Assembly (NCBI GenBank): GCA_002344565.1
Contig: DDTZ01000060.1
Span: 1 to 5,660, forward strand
DNA: 5,660 nucleotides
Direction: 5' to 3'
Origin: Bdellovibrionaceae bacterium UBA2351
GTDB lineage: Bacteria; Bdellovibrionota; Bdellovibrionia; Bdellovibrionales; Bdellovibrionaceae
The position numbers were made by a program, and so were the translations under genes. The notes under the pieces are model-generated. The model saw only the letters and a program-made list of their open reading frames with translations. It did no database searches and was not told the origin of the DNA. Below are positions 1-5,601 of this stretch, piece by piece (the stretch's first letter is position 1; each line of letters opens with the position of its first letter).

Positions 1-79
1 CTCGTGTTAAGGGGAGCAGGTCAAGGTCATAGTTCATTTAGCTATTCAAAATAAAAACACTCATTTTCTGCTTATTGAT
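1..79 (+). pseudogene. Frame-disrupted upstream part of the FtsK-like gene (Walker A region)
   Basis: This stretch continues the downstream FtsK-like protein but does not read through in one frame. In the downstream frame, codons from about 44 onward read HLAIQNKNTHFLLIDLKGG, which flows straight into the conserved IDLKGG strand, yet a TAA lies in that frame at 8-10. In frame 1, nucleotides 4-33 read VLRGAGQGHS, which resembles a Walker A strand and loop (GxxGxGKS) with one residue missing and His where Lys is expected; that frame stops at TAA 52-54. The simplest inference is one or more small indels around nt 15-45. This could be real decay or a sequence error at the edge of the window. Only 79 bases are available, so the state of the rest of the gene is unknown. 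Confidence 0.45.
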
Positions 80-772
80 TTGAAAGGCGGCCTGGAATTC
101 TCACTCTTTGAAAATCGAAAACAGTTTGAGGTTGTTCCTAGTGTCAAGGTGGCGATCGCGCACCTAAACAAGATCGAAACAAAAATAAATCAAAGACTTG
201 AATTCTTAAAAGCTCAGGATTGCAAAGACGTCGACGCTTACTATTCAAAAGCTAACAAACCCAAAGATGCCATCGACCTTAACAGATTCGTGGTGGTGAT
301 CGACGAAGCAGCAGAAATGTTTTTGGCTGGACACCACGCAAAAGCAAATGAAATTCAGCAAGCTCGTGGCGTTTTGAGTAAAATTGCACGTCAAGGCCGT
401 GCACTGGGAATTCACCTTATCGTTGCAACCCAAAGACCCGACGTCAAATCCCTGGACCCTCAGGTGAAAGCAAATCTCGTTGGAGTAATATGTTTTCAGA
501 TGATGAACGACGCTTCCAGTATTGCTGTACTTGGAAATGGTAGAGCTACTGACCTTCCTAAAGTACCGGGTCGTGCGATTTGGAAAAACGGCGCGGATAT
601 GATTGAAGTACAAACTCCGTACCTGGCACCCGAGCTTTTAGATAGCCTAATTGGAAAACCTGACAACACATCGAAATCAAAAGAGGCAGCAGACGTCGAT
701 TCTAAACATTCAAATGAAGAAGTGACTGCCGATATCGAACCGCTACACGATAGCTCAAACCCAAAGGGATAA
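80..772 (+). CDS. FtsK/SpoIIIE-family DNA translocase, C-terminal part (likely conjugative coupling ATPase)
   Basis: The protein is the C-terminal part of a RecA-fold motor of the FtsK/HerA superfamily, which pumps double-stranded DNA using ATP. Visible motifs, numbered from a TTG at 80, are LKGGLEF just after the first core strand, Walker B VVVIDEAAE (residues 71-79, D75 and E76), the sensor strand IHLIVATQRP (111-120), QVKANL (128-133) and the terminal PGRAIWKNG...VQTPYL (163-182). Residues from about 192 are polar, charged and probably disordered. There is no FtsK gamma winged helix and no membrane segment, which favours an element-encoded coupling or partner ATPase over chromosomal FtsK. 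The TTG has no ribosome binding site and homology continues upstream, so it is not a convincing start; the gene is truncated by the window or broken at its Walker A region. Its stop lies 2 bp before the relaxase-like gene, indicating an operon. Confidence 0.85.
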   Translation: MKGGLEFSLFENRKQFEVVPSVKVAIAHLNKIETKINQRLEFLKAQDCKDVDAYYSKANKPKDAIDLNRFVVVIDEAAEMFLAGHHAKANEIQQARGVLSKIARQGRALGIHLIVATQRPDVKSLDPQVKANLVGVICFQMMNDASSIAVLGNGRATDLPKVPGRAIWKNGADMIEVQTPYLAPELLDSLIGKPDNTSKSKEAADVDSKHSNEEVTADIEPLHDSSNPKG

Positions 773-774
773 GC

Positions 775-1644
775 ATGAAAGAAAATATTCTTATAACGGA
801 AAGAGATTTTTTGATTCTGAAATATTTATGGAAATGGAAACTACTTTCGACCAAGGCAATTTCTATTAAATTTTTTCCGAATTCGAATGATGACACCGCT
901 TACAAGCGAATGATGCTTTTAACGAAAGCTGGTTACCTGAAGCCCCGTTATGTAAATGACGAAAGTCCTCGGGGGCAAATTCGCCAACAAGTATGGGGAT
1001 TGAATCGAAAAGGATTTCATCGTATTCTTCAATATCTAGGCGAACTAAAAATCAAAGGATACTTCTCTTCCAATTCCACTCATGATTATTTGGCAACATC
1101 GCTCCATCTCGGAGAATGGCTAATGAGACAGCCGCCAGATAGCCAAACCTGGAGCGAGCAAGAGTTAAATTCGATTCCAACAGAACTGTGGCCCAATTGG
1201 GTTCCCAAATCAGACCTTCACCGCCCCGATGGATTTACTGCATTCAACTATAAAAATCGTCGACACATAATTGCCTTTGAAGTCGAACTAAATGTCAAAT
1301 CTTCAGCGAGGTACGAGGCGATTGCCGCCTACTACGATAGCTGTGATGAAATCAATCACGTTATCTGGCTAGTAAAATCAACTGGAAACTATAAGTCCAT
1401 CAAAAAACATCTTATTAAGCATGGGCTTAGAAACACTGACAAACACAAATTCATCAGTCTTAAAGATTTTGAGAAGACAGGCTGGAATTCCAACTTCATA
1501 GAATCAGAAAATGCCGCATTGAAACTTCAAGATCTAATATTAACTCTACCTCCGACAATGCCACGACAAACCCCTCCCGGCCTTCTGACTCTTGAAATGT
1601 TAGACGCCCGAAAAAGACCTAAAATTACAAGAACTTGCAAATAA
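775..1644 (+). CDS. Putative MOBC-type relaxase / replication-relaxation family protein
   Basis: Residues 7-85 form a winged-helix DNA-binding domain (ITERDFLILKYLWKWKLLS, then a wing ending near VWGLNRKGF). Residues 103-205 resemble a PD-(D/E)XK nuclease fold: H103, W126 with E128, P151-D152, then FEVELNVKSSARY (168-180), giving D152, E169, E171, K175, R179 and Y180. From memory, the pAD1 relaxase TraX (MOBC family) needs D152, E170, E172, K176, R180 and Y181, with identical spacing. A nicking relaxase that starts DNA transfer at oriT is therefore inferred; the published Glu28 has no clear counterpart. The ATG has a good site, AAAGGG at 763-768, inside the end of the preceding ATPase gene, so the two are probably co-translated. 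The C-terminal 40 residues are proline- and lysine-rich. A purely regulatory or replication role remains possible, because replication-relaxation proteins are poorly characterised. Confidence 0.75.
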   Translation: MKENILITERDFLILKYLWKWKLLSTKAISIKFFPNSNDDTAYKRMMLLTKAGYLKPRYVNDESPRGQIRQQVWGLNRKGFHRILQYLGELKIKGYFSSNSTHDYLATSLHLGEWLMRQPPDSQTWSEQELNSIPTELWPNWVPKSDLHRPDGFTAFNYKNRRHIIAFEVELNVKSSARYEAIAAYYDSCDEINHVIWLVKSTGNYKSIKKHLIKHGLRNTDKHKFISLKDFEKTGWNSNFIESENAALKLQDLILTLPPTMPRQTPPGLLTLEMLDARKRPKITRTCK

Positions 1645-1700
1645 TCAAAATTTCCCAATTGTCCTGCCCTATATAACTCATCCTTTCGTCTTCGTACTCA

Positions 1701-1759
1701 ATCAAATCAATCCACATCAAATCTCTCGAAACCAGTTCCAGATTCATTTCACTCAAATC
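1701..1759. repeat. Short direct repeats of ATCAAATC in the gap after the relaxase-like gene
   Basis: ATCAAATC occurs at 1701-1708 and again at 1716-1723, 15 bp apart, and CTCAAATC follows at 1752-1759. They lie in a 162-bp non-coding gap (1645-1806) between the relaxase-like gene and the lipoprotein gene. The gap is pyrimidine-rich on the plus strand in its first half and purine-rich just before the next gene. MOBC oriT regions, such as oriT2 of pAD1 as I recall it, combine short direct repeats with an inverted repeat near the relaxase gene, but I see no strong inverted repeat here. A TATAAC at 1672-1677 could be a -10 element for the lipoprotein gene, but it has no good -35 partner. Biased base composition could produce such repeats by chance. 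Confidence 0.3.
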
Positions 1760-1806
1760 AAACAAGAAGAATTGGAGACACTAAACTAAAAAAGAAAGGA
1801 ATTTGA

Positions 1807-2205
1807 ATGTTAGAAAAAAAAGAAATTGCGGCTCTCATGATACTACCTCTGATACTGAACGCATGTTCAACAGCTCCTAAATCAATGTTAACCGGGGCAA
1901 TTGCCGGAGGAGTTGTCGGAGCTGGGGTTGGTCAGGCTCACTCTCAAAATTCCGGAGGAACCGCAGTCGGAGCAGTTGTAGGCATGGGGCTGGGCTCACT
2001 AATTGGATACCTCTCACACAAAGATAAAATGAAAAACCAAGAGCCTAAAGTTATTGGTGATAAACCAATTGAAGACTGGTCCCCCTCGATAACAAAACCA
2101 AAGATCCGATCTTACATGGTTCCAGACACAATTGATGGGAACAAGTACATTAAAGGCCATCGAGTGTTCGTTCTCGAAAGCCCTGGCGAATGGTCTAAGG
2201 ACTAA
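1807..2205 (+). CDS. Glycine-zipper lipoprotein, probably outer-membrane
   Basis: This 132-residue protein begins with a short signal peptide whose hydrophobic core is residues 7-17, ending in lipobox L-N-A-C with the lipidated Cys at position 20. Asn at -2 is slightly unusual, and the n-region carries two Glu as well as two Lys. No Asp follows the Cys, so outer-membrane sorting is likely under the usual Lol rule. Two glycine-zipper helices follow, at 30-42 and 51-67, with GxxxG spacing, suggesting membrane insertion or oligomerisation. The last 30 residues, MVPDTIDGNKYIKGHRVFVL onward, form a compact C-terminal segment. The ATG is preceded by AAAGGA at 1795-1800. Its place beside transfer genes suggests a mating-channel or surface-exclusion role, but no named family such as VirB7, TraV or TraT is clearly matched, so that is inference only. 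Confidence 0.8.
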   Translation: MLEKKEIAALMILPLILNACSTAPKSMLTGAIAGGVVGAGVGQAHSQNSGGTAVGAVVGMGLGSLIGYLSHKDKMKNQEPKVIGDKPIEDWSPSITKPKIRSYMVPDTIDGNKYIKGHRVFVLESPGEWSKD

Positions 2206-2237
2206 AATTTCAAATCAAGAGCCACCGAAATTACATC

Positions 2238-2242
2238 AAGGA
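2238..2242 (+). promoter_or_regulatory. Ribosome binding site fixing a GTG start for the methyltransferase
   Basis: AAGGA lies 6 nt before GTG at 2249. An in-frame TAA at 2243-2245 rules out any earlier start, and the next in-frame ATG would remove the catalytic DPPA motif, so the GTG is the start. Confidence 0.7.
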
Positions 2243-2248
2243 TAACTT

Positions 2249-3547
2249 GTGAACTTTACCATTCTCAACGGCGATTCTCGTGAAGTGCTGAGATCACTAC
2301 CACCTATTTCTGTAGATTCTCTTTTAACGGACCCTCCTGCAGGCATCGGTCTTAGAGGTCTATCATGGGATTCTAGTAACGGCGGAAGACAACAATGGAT
2401 TTCATCGATGACTGAAATTTTCGCCGAATGTTTCCGGGTTTTAAAACCGGGAGCACATGGCTTCATCTGGGCAATACCTCGTACATCGCATTGGACAGCC
2501 ACTGCTCTCGAGGATTCTGGTTTCCAGGTTCGAGATGTCGTTACCCATATATTCGGCAGTGGCTTTCCAAAAAGCATTGCCATCGATAAATCCATTCAAA
2601 GATCAAAATATTTAGACACCGAGGATCTCTATAAAGCGACAGATTGGATTCGTAAAAGAAGAGACCAACTAAAATTAACGAATCGTACAATGGATGAAGT
2701 CGCTGGCGTTACAGGTGGGGCATGTCATTGGACCGCACTTCCTCCAAATGGAAATCCTCACGTGCCGACTTACGAAAGGTGGATCAAACTTCGTCCCCTG
2801 CTCGGTCCCGCACCAGAGTGGCTAGAAGAAATGATAAAACCCAGTTGGGTCGAACCAGAAAATTGGAACCTCGGAAAATTTAAAACCCAAAATAGTTCCC
2901 TCTCAGAAAAATGGAAAGGCTGGGGAACTTCGCTGAAACCAGCGAGTGAGCATTGGATTCTGGTTCAAAAGCCAATATCAGAACACAACATATCTGCGAA
3001 TGTTCTTAAGTATGGAGTTGGCGGTATTAACATTGACGAAGCTAGAACGCCGGTAAATGGCAAAATCCCATCTACCTCAAACTTGAATTTCAAAAACGGA
3101 GGGTTAATTTGGGAGACCTCTGAACGTAGCAAAACGTCCGTGTATCACCAACACCCAAAGGGTAGATTTCCTTCCAACCTTATCATCACGAAGTCAAACG
3201 AAGGAATTTGCCCAGCGAAGCTCATAGACGACCAGGGAGAACGCGAAGTCGAAGTATCCAAATATTTTAAACTTTTCTCTCCCGATATTCCTTTCTTCTA
3301 TTCAAAAAAAGCTAATCAAACTGAGAAGGAGATATTCAACACGCATCCTACTGTAAAGCCAATTAGACTAATGTGTTACCTCGCTAAAATAATTACGCCA
3401 CCAAACGGGACAATTTTAGATCCCTTTATGGGATCTGGAACAACTGGTATGGCCGCTATAAAAGACAACTTCAAATTTATCGGTATCGAAAAAGACGAAT
3501 CGTACTTTCAAATCGCAAAGCAGAGACTAGAAGGAGGGACTAAATGA
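2249..3547 (+). CDS. Solitary beta-class DNA methyltransferase (N6-adenine or N4-cytosine)
   Basis: The enzyme is predicted to transfer a methyl group from S-adenosylmethionine to an exocyclic amino group in DNA. Catalytic motif IV, TDPPAG (residues 27-32), comes first and the SAM-binding motif DPFMGSGTTG (391-400) comes last, the beta-class order; HPTVKP (366-371) precedes the latter as usual. The fourth position of motif IV is Ala rather than Tyr/Phe/Trp. Other blocks are PRTSHWTATALEDSGF (77-92), HIFGSGFPKS (100-109), LKPASEHWILVQKP (229-242) and PFFYSKKA (348-355). Residues about 127-195 (DWIRKRRDQLKLTNRTMDEV...HWT...VPTYERW) form an inserted helical, helix-turn-helix-like segment, possibly for target recognition. 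I recall similar methyltransferases in phages and mobile elements. No restriction endonuclease is adjacent, so it is probably an orphan enzyme for anti-restriction or regulatory marking. Start is GTG. It overlaps the next gene by 4 bp. Confidence 0.88.
   Translation: MNFTILNGDSREVLRSLPPISVDSLLTDPPAGIGLRGLSWDSSNGGRQQWISSMTEIFAECFRVLKPGAHGFIWAIPRTSHWTATALEDSGFQVRDVVTHIFGSGFPKSIAIDKSIQRSKYLDTEDLYKATDWIRKRRDQLKLTNRTMDEVAGVTGGACHWTALPPNGNPHVPTYERWIKLRPLLGPAPEWLEEMIKPSWVEPENWNLGKFKTQNSSLSEKWKGWGTSLKPASEHWILVQKPISEHNISANVLKYGVGGINIDEARTPVNGKIPSTSNLNFKNGGLIWETSERSKTSVYHQHPKGRFPSNLIITKSNEGICPAKLIDDQGEREVEVSKYFKLFSPDIPFFYSKKANQTEKEIFNTHPTVKPIRLMCYLAKIITPPNGTILDPFMGSGTTGMAAIKDNFKFIGIEKDESYFQIAKQRLEGGTK
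3532..3537 (+). promoter_or_regulatory. Strong ribosome binding site for the gene coupled to the methyltransferase
   Basis: AGGAGG lies inside the methyltransferase coding end, 6 nt before ATG 3544. With the ATGA stop/start overlap, this indicates efficient, probably coupled translation of the downstream small protein. Confidence 0.7.
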
Positions 3548-3900
3548 GTGACGCAAACGTAACCATTGAAAAAGAAAAAAATAGCAGATGCCACATTTCA
3601 CTCTCTGAAATTTCACTAAGAAAAATTGAGGGATGGTTTGATCAAATTAACTCCAAGAAACGAATAAAAATTCCCAGAAAAGATTTCGTAAATTGGATCA
3701 TAGAGGGAAAGCCGGATAATTTACCTAATAGCGAAATCAACGCTATCATCGAACATTTCTACGACGAAGAGAAATTTCTTAAACAACTCTTAGTAGATAT
3801 TAGAAAGGCAAAGTCTACTGGAATTTCTGAGAATTTAGAAGTAATTGTGCGTCCCAAAAAGCCCGAAAACAGGAAAGAAAATAGCGATTCAATGCCATAA
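3544..3900 (+). CDS. Small charged protein, possibly ribbon-helix-helix-like DNA-binding; function unknown
   Basis: I do not recognise this 118-residue protein as a named family. After a charged N-terminus, residues 16-21 (CHISLS) could form a beta strand, followed by helix EISLRKIEGWFDQI (22-35) and a second helix PRKDFVNWII (44-53). That strand-helix-helix pattern is compatible with a ribbon-helix-helix DNA-binding unit, but this is inference without a profile match. A further helical region, SEINAIIEHFYDEEKFLKQL (63-82), continues to about residue 90, and the last 30 residues are basic and disordered. The start overlaps the methyltransferase stop (ATGA) and has a near-perfect Shine-Dalgarno, so the two are co-expressed. 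Possible roles are a relaxosome accessory protein, an operon regulator, or a partner of the methyltransferase. It also sits immediately before a dyad-rich gap that it could bind. Confidence 0.72.
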   Translation: MSDANVTIEKEKNSRCHISLSEISLRKIEGWFDQINSKKRIKIPRKDFVNWIIEGKPDNLPNSEINAIIEHFYDEEKFLKQLLVDIRKAKSTGISENLEVIVRPKKPENRKENSDSMP

Positions 3901-3906
3901 ATCTGC

Positions 3907-3922
3907 ATGTGCATTTGCACGT
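3907..3922. promoter_or_regulatory. Palindrome GTGCA-TT-TGCAC, possible operator near a -10-like TATGAT
   Basis: GTGCA (3909-3913) and TGCAC (3916-3920) form a perfect inverted repeat around TT; an A-T pair at 3907/3922 extends it past one mismatch. TATGAT (3922-3927) overlaps its right edge and matches the sigma-70 -10 consensus at 5 of 6 positions, but no convincing -35 lies 16-18 bp upstream. An autoregulatory operator for the integrase, or a binding site for the upstream small protein, is inferred. Confidence 0.35.
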
Positions 3923-3934
3923 ATGATTTTACCA

Positions 3935-3968
3935 AAAAAGCTCGACTTACTTTTAAGTGGAGCTATTT
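3935..3968. repeat. Imperfect hairpin (AGCTC-G-ACTTA / TAAGT-G-GAGCT) before the integrase
   Basis: AGCTC (3939-3943) pairs with GAGCT (3960-3964) and ACTTA (3945-3949) pairs with TAAGT (3954-3958), with a G/G mismatch between the two blocks and a 4-nt loop CTTT. Three A-T pairs (3935-3937 with 3966-3968) extend it beyond an A/A mismatch. No clear T-run follows, so it is a poor intrinsic terminator. Candidate roles are a recombinase or excisionase binding site, an oriT inverted repeat, or a structured leader of the integrase mRNA. Confidence 0.5.
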
Positions 3969-3971
3969 GTA

Positions 3972-3982
3972 CAAGTAACTTG
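3972..3982. promoter_or_regulatory. Perfect 11-bp dyad CAAGT-A-ACTTG just upstream of the integrase start
   Basis: CAAGT (3972-3976) and ACTTG (3978-3982) are exact inverted copies around one A. It lies 16 bp before the integrase ATG and shares the AAGT/ACTT half-site with the neighbouring hairpin, so a protein recognising AAGT half-sites could bind both. Confidence 0.35.
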
Positions 3983-3998
3983 AAAGAGAGTTTAACAT

Positions 3999-5282
3999 AT
4001 GGAATCTAAGAATCGAACGGGAGTTAAGGGACTAACTGAAAGATGGAGATCACACCAGTTTCACGACTCTTTTCAAATCGGAAACTCAGCGATTAGACCA
4101 ACAAAATGGATTTCTGCAAAAGATCATTTAACTGCGAGCCAAATCGACCAATACCTTAAGGCAAAAAGACTGCGAAAAGATGAAGCCTACGAGGACAAAG
4201 ATTTCCTCACATTACGAAACCGAATTATATCCGAACTTTCCTCAAAATACGGTTTCGTTAAATACAAGATTCAAGAAAAGATTAGTTTAAAAAGCAAAAA
4301 ATTCAATTTCGAAGAATCACTGGAGCAGTTTGTATCCTTCAAGTCTGACACTAGCGTACCTATAAAACATAAAATGATTCTTATGAATGTTTGGCTTCCC
4401 TTCTACGTAAACAAAGGTTGCCAACACCCGCGAGAATTTCGACTTTGGAAAAAACAAGCACAAATGCATTTAAAAACAGTTAAGAAGTTGAACTCTGAAG
4501 AAAAATATTCGGTAAATAGTCTTAGTACCCTGACCAACTCCCACAATGAATATATGACATTTTTGCTGGACAACGATGATATCACGGAAGCCGAGTATTT
4601 CAAAATTTTTGGCCGAATCACTAGTGAGATGAAAAAAAGAGGTCTCTCATCTGCATCTAGAAAGAAGGATACTTATACAGAGGAAGACTTACTGAATATC
4701 AAATTGAAAATAGACGAGCGCTATAGGAATGAAGATCCCATGAAAATTAGAGCCTACGCTATCTTCTTTGGAGTTTGCACAGGCCTTCGAAGAGGAAATC
4801 TGCTTGGAATTCGAACCAAAAATCTTTATCCAAATTCAGAGGTTCCGCACTTTGAGACAAGTGACAATATTGTACCTGGCTGGAGCCGAGGCATAGCAGG
4901 CAATGTAACTTTAGAAAACAGTACAAAAACCTTTGTTGGAACTATAAAACTTCCGTTTATTCAACCCTCCCGGGAAATTTTATGCGAAGTAACTAAGTAC
5001 TTAATTGCTAACCTAGATCCTAACGATCGCATCCTCAATTGTAATCCACGGACGGTTGCATATTGGTGGAAGGATATTGCAGATAACTGTGGGTTCAAAT
5101 ATCTAACTCCCCACGATTGGAAGCACTCTTACGCTACAATCGGCGCCTTACACTTAAAGGATTGGTATGACCGAAATCCATATCTCTTGCAAATGTGCTG
5201 TTTACATCAAAAGTACGAAACCACTCTTCAATATATTAACCAAAAATCAGATCCATTCTTAGCAACGTTTAAAGAAATGTAA
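3999..5282 (+). CDS. Tyrosine recombinase / integrase of the mobile element (HxxK variant)
   Basis: Site-specific recombinase of the phage-integrase/XerCD superfamily, expected to integrate and excise the element by strand exchange through a phosphotyrosine. The catalytic domain begins near residue 225. Box I is TGLRRGNLLGI (261-271, R264), the beta-hairpin Lys is probably K310 (NSTKTFVGTIKLP), box II is PHDWKHSYAT (371-380, H372), and the end is LHQKYETTLQYIN (402-414) with H403 and nucleophile Y412, nine residues apart as in XerD. The usual second Arg of box II is Lys (K375). Residues 105-215 should be the core-binding SAM-like domain; the N-terminal 100 residues are basic and may form an arm-binding part. 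Length is typical for element integrases. The ATG follows a purine-rich GAAAGAGAG (3982-3990) and an in-frame stop at 3993. The gene stands alone behind a dyad-rich gap and ends before a strong terminator. Confidence 0.85.
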   Translation: MESKNRTGVKGLTERWRSHQFHDSFQIGNSAIRPTKWISAKDHLTASQIDQYLKAKRLRKDEAYEDKDFLTLRNRIISELSSKYGFVKYKIQEKISLKSKKFNFEESLEQFVSFKSDTSVPIKHKMILMNVWLPFYVNKGCQHPREFRLWKKQAQMHLKTVKKLNSEEKYSVNSLSTLTNSHNEYMTFLLDNDDITEAEYFKIFGRITSEMKKRGLSSASRKKDTYTEEDLLNIKLKIDERYRNEDPMKIRAYAIFFGVCTGLRRGNLLGIRTKNLYPNSEVPHFETSDNIVPGWSRGIAGNVTLENSTKTFVGTIKLPFIQPSREILCEVTKYLIANLDPNDRILNCNPRTVAYWWKDIADNCGFKYLTPHDWKHSYATIGALHLKDWYDRNPYLLQMCCLHQKYETTLQYINQKSDPFLATFKEM

Positions 5283-5304
5283 GAAATTAACTACAAATTA
5301 ATAA

Positions 5305-5339
5305 AAAAAAAACCCAGACTAATAATCTGGGTTTTTTTT
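5305..5339. terminator. Bidirectional intrinsic terminator between convergent genes
   Basis: CCCAGA (5313-5318) pairs with TCTGGG (5326-5331) around a 7-nt loop. The stem is flanked by at least eight A on the left and eight T on the right, so each strand gives a GC-rich hairpin followed by a U-tract. It lies 22 bp after the integrase stop and 7 bp before the stop of the minus-strand gene, serving both. Confidence 0.9.
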
Positions 5340-5346
5340 CCTTTTT

Positions 5347-5601
5347 TTATTTAACAAGTTTCAAAATTGCTGAACGACTTTTTCCAGTAAGGATTCGTTT
5401 TCCAACTAACTGTACCGACAGATTCTCGGATTTTAGGTATTGTGATTTGTCGTAAGGCCCCATAGTAATCATCCATCTAATGTCGCCCGGAACATCCTTA
5501 AAGTCTAAATGATCGTAATCGAAATTTTTCCGGTATCTTGGATCAGTTTTCCATCTATGATTATACTGCTTAGTAAGGTCGTAGACTTTTGATTTAGACA
5601 T
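5347..5601 (-). CDS. Small basic hypothetical protein
   Basis: This 84-residue protein is not one I recognise. It is rich in Lys, Arg, Tyr and Asp; the N-terminal half (KQYNHRWKTDPRYRKNF) is polar and aromatic, the middle holds PGDIRWMITMGPY, and the C-terminal GKRILTGKSRSAILKLV is basic and could be helical. There is no signal peptide or membrane helix. The ATG has a fair ribosome binding site, CGGAG on the minus strand (plus coordinates 5608-5612), 6 nt upstream. It converges on the integrase and shares its terminator, supporting a genuine gene. Whether it belongs to the element (for example a small DNA-binding or directionality protein) or to flanking chromosome cannot be told from this window. 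Confidence 0.65.
   Translation of the reverse strand: MSKSKVYDLTKQYNHRWKTDPRYRKNFDYDHLDFKDVPGDIRWMITMGPYDKSQYLKSENLSVQLVGKRILTGKSRSAILKLVK

Noticed and set aside
245..613. 122-codon minus-strand open frame opposite the FtsK-like gene
   Set aside because: The plus strand here carries clear FtsK motifs; the antisense translation has no recognisable domain and looks like a shadow.
702..896. 64-codon minus-strand open frame across the ATPase/relaxase junction
   Set aside because: It is antisense to two coupled genes with good motifs and has no independent support.
2236..2595. 119-codon minus-strand open frame opposite the methyltransferase start
   Set aside because: It lies over conserved methyltransferase motifs, and its Pro/Arg/Ser-rich translation has no domain or plausible start signal.
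3935..3968. Intrinsic terminator after the small protein gene
   Set aside because: The stem is interrupted and is followed by ATTTGTAC rather than a T-run, so termination is not convincing.
4403..4621. 72-codon minus-strand open frame inside the integrase
   Set aside because: It is antisense to the integrase core-binding domain; Cys- and Phe-rich translation is typical of a shadow frame.
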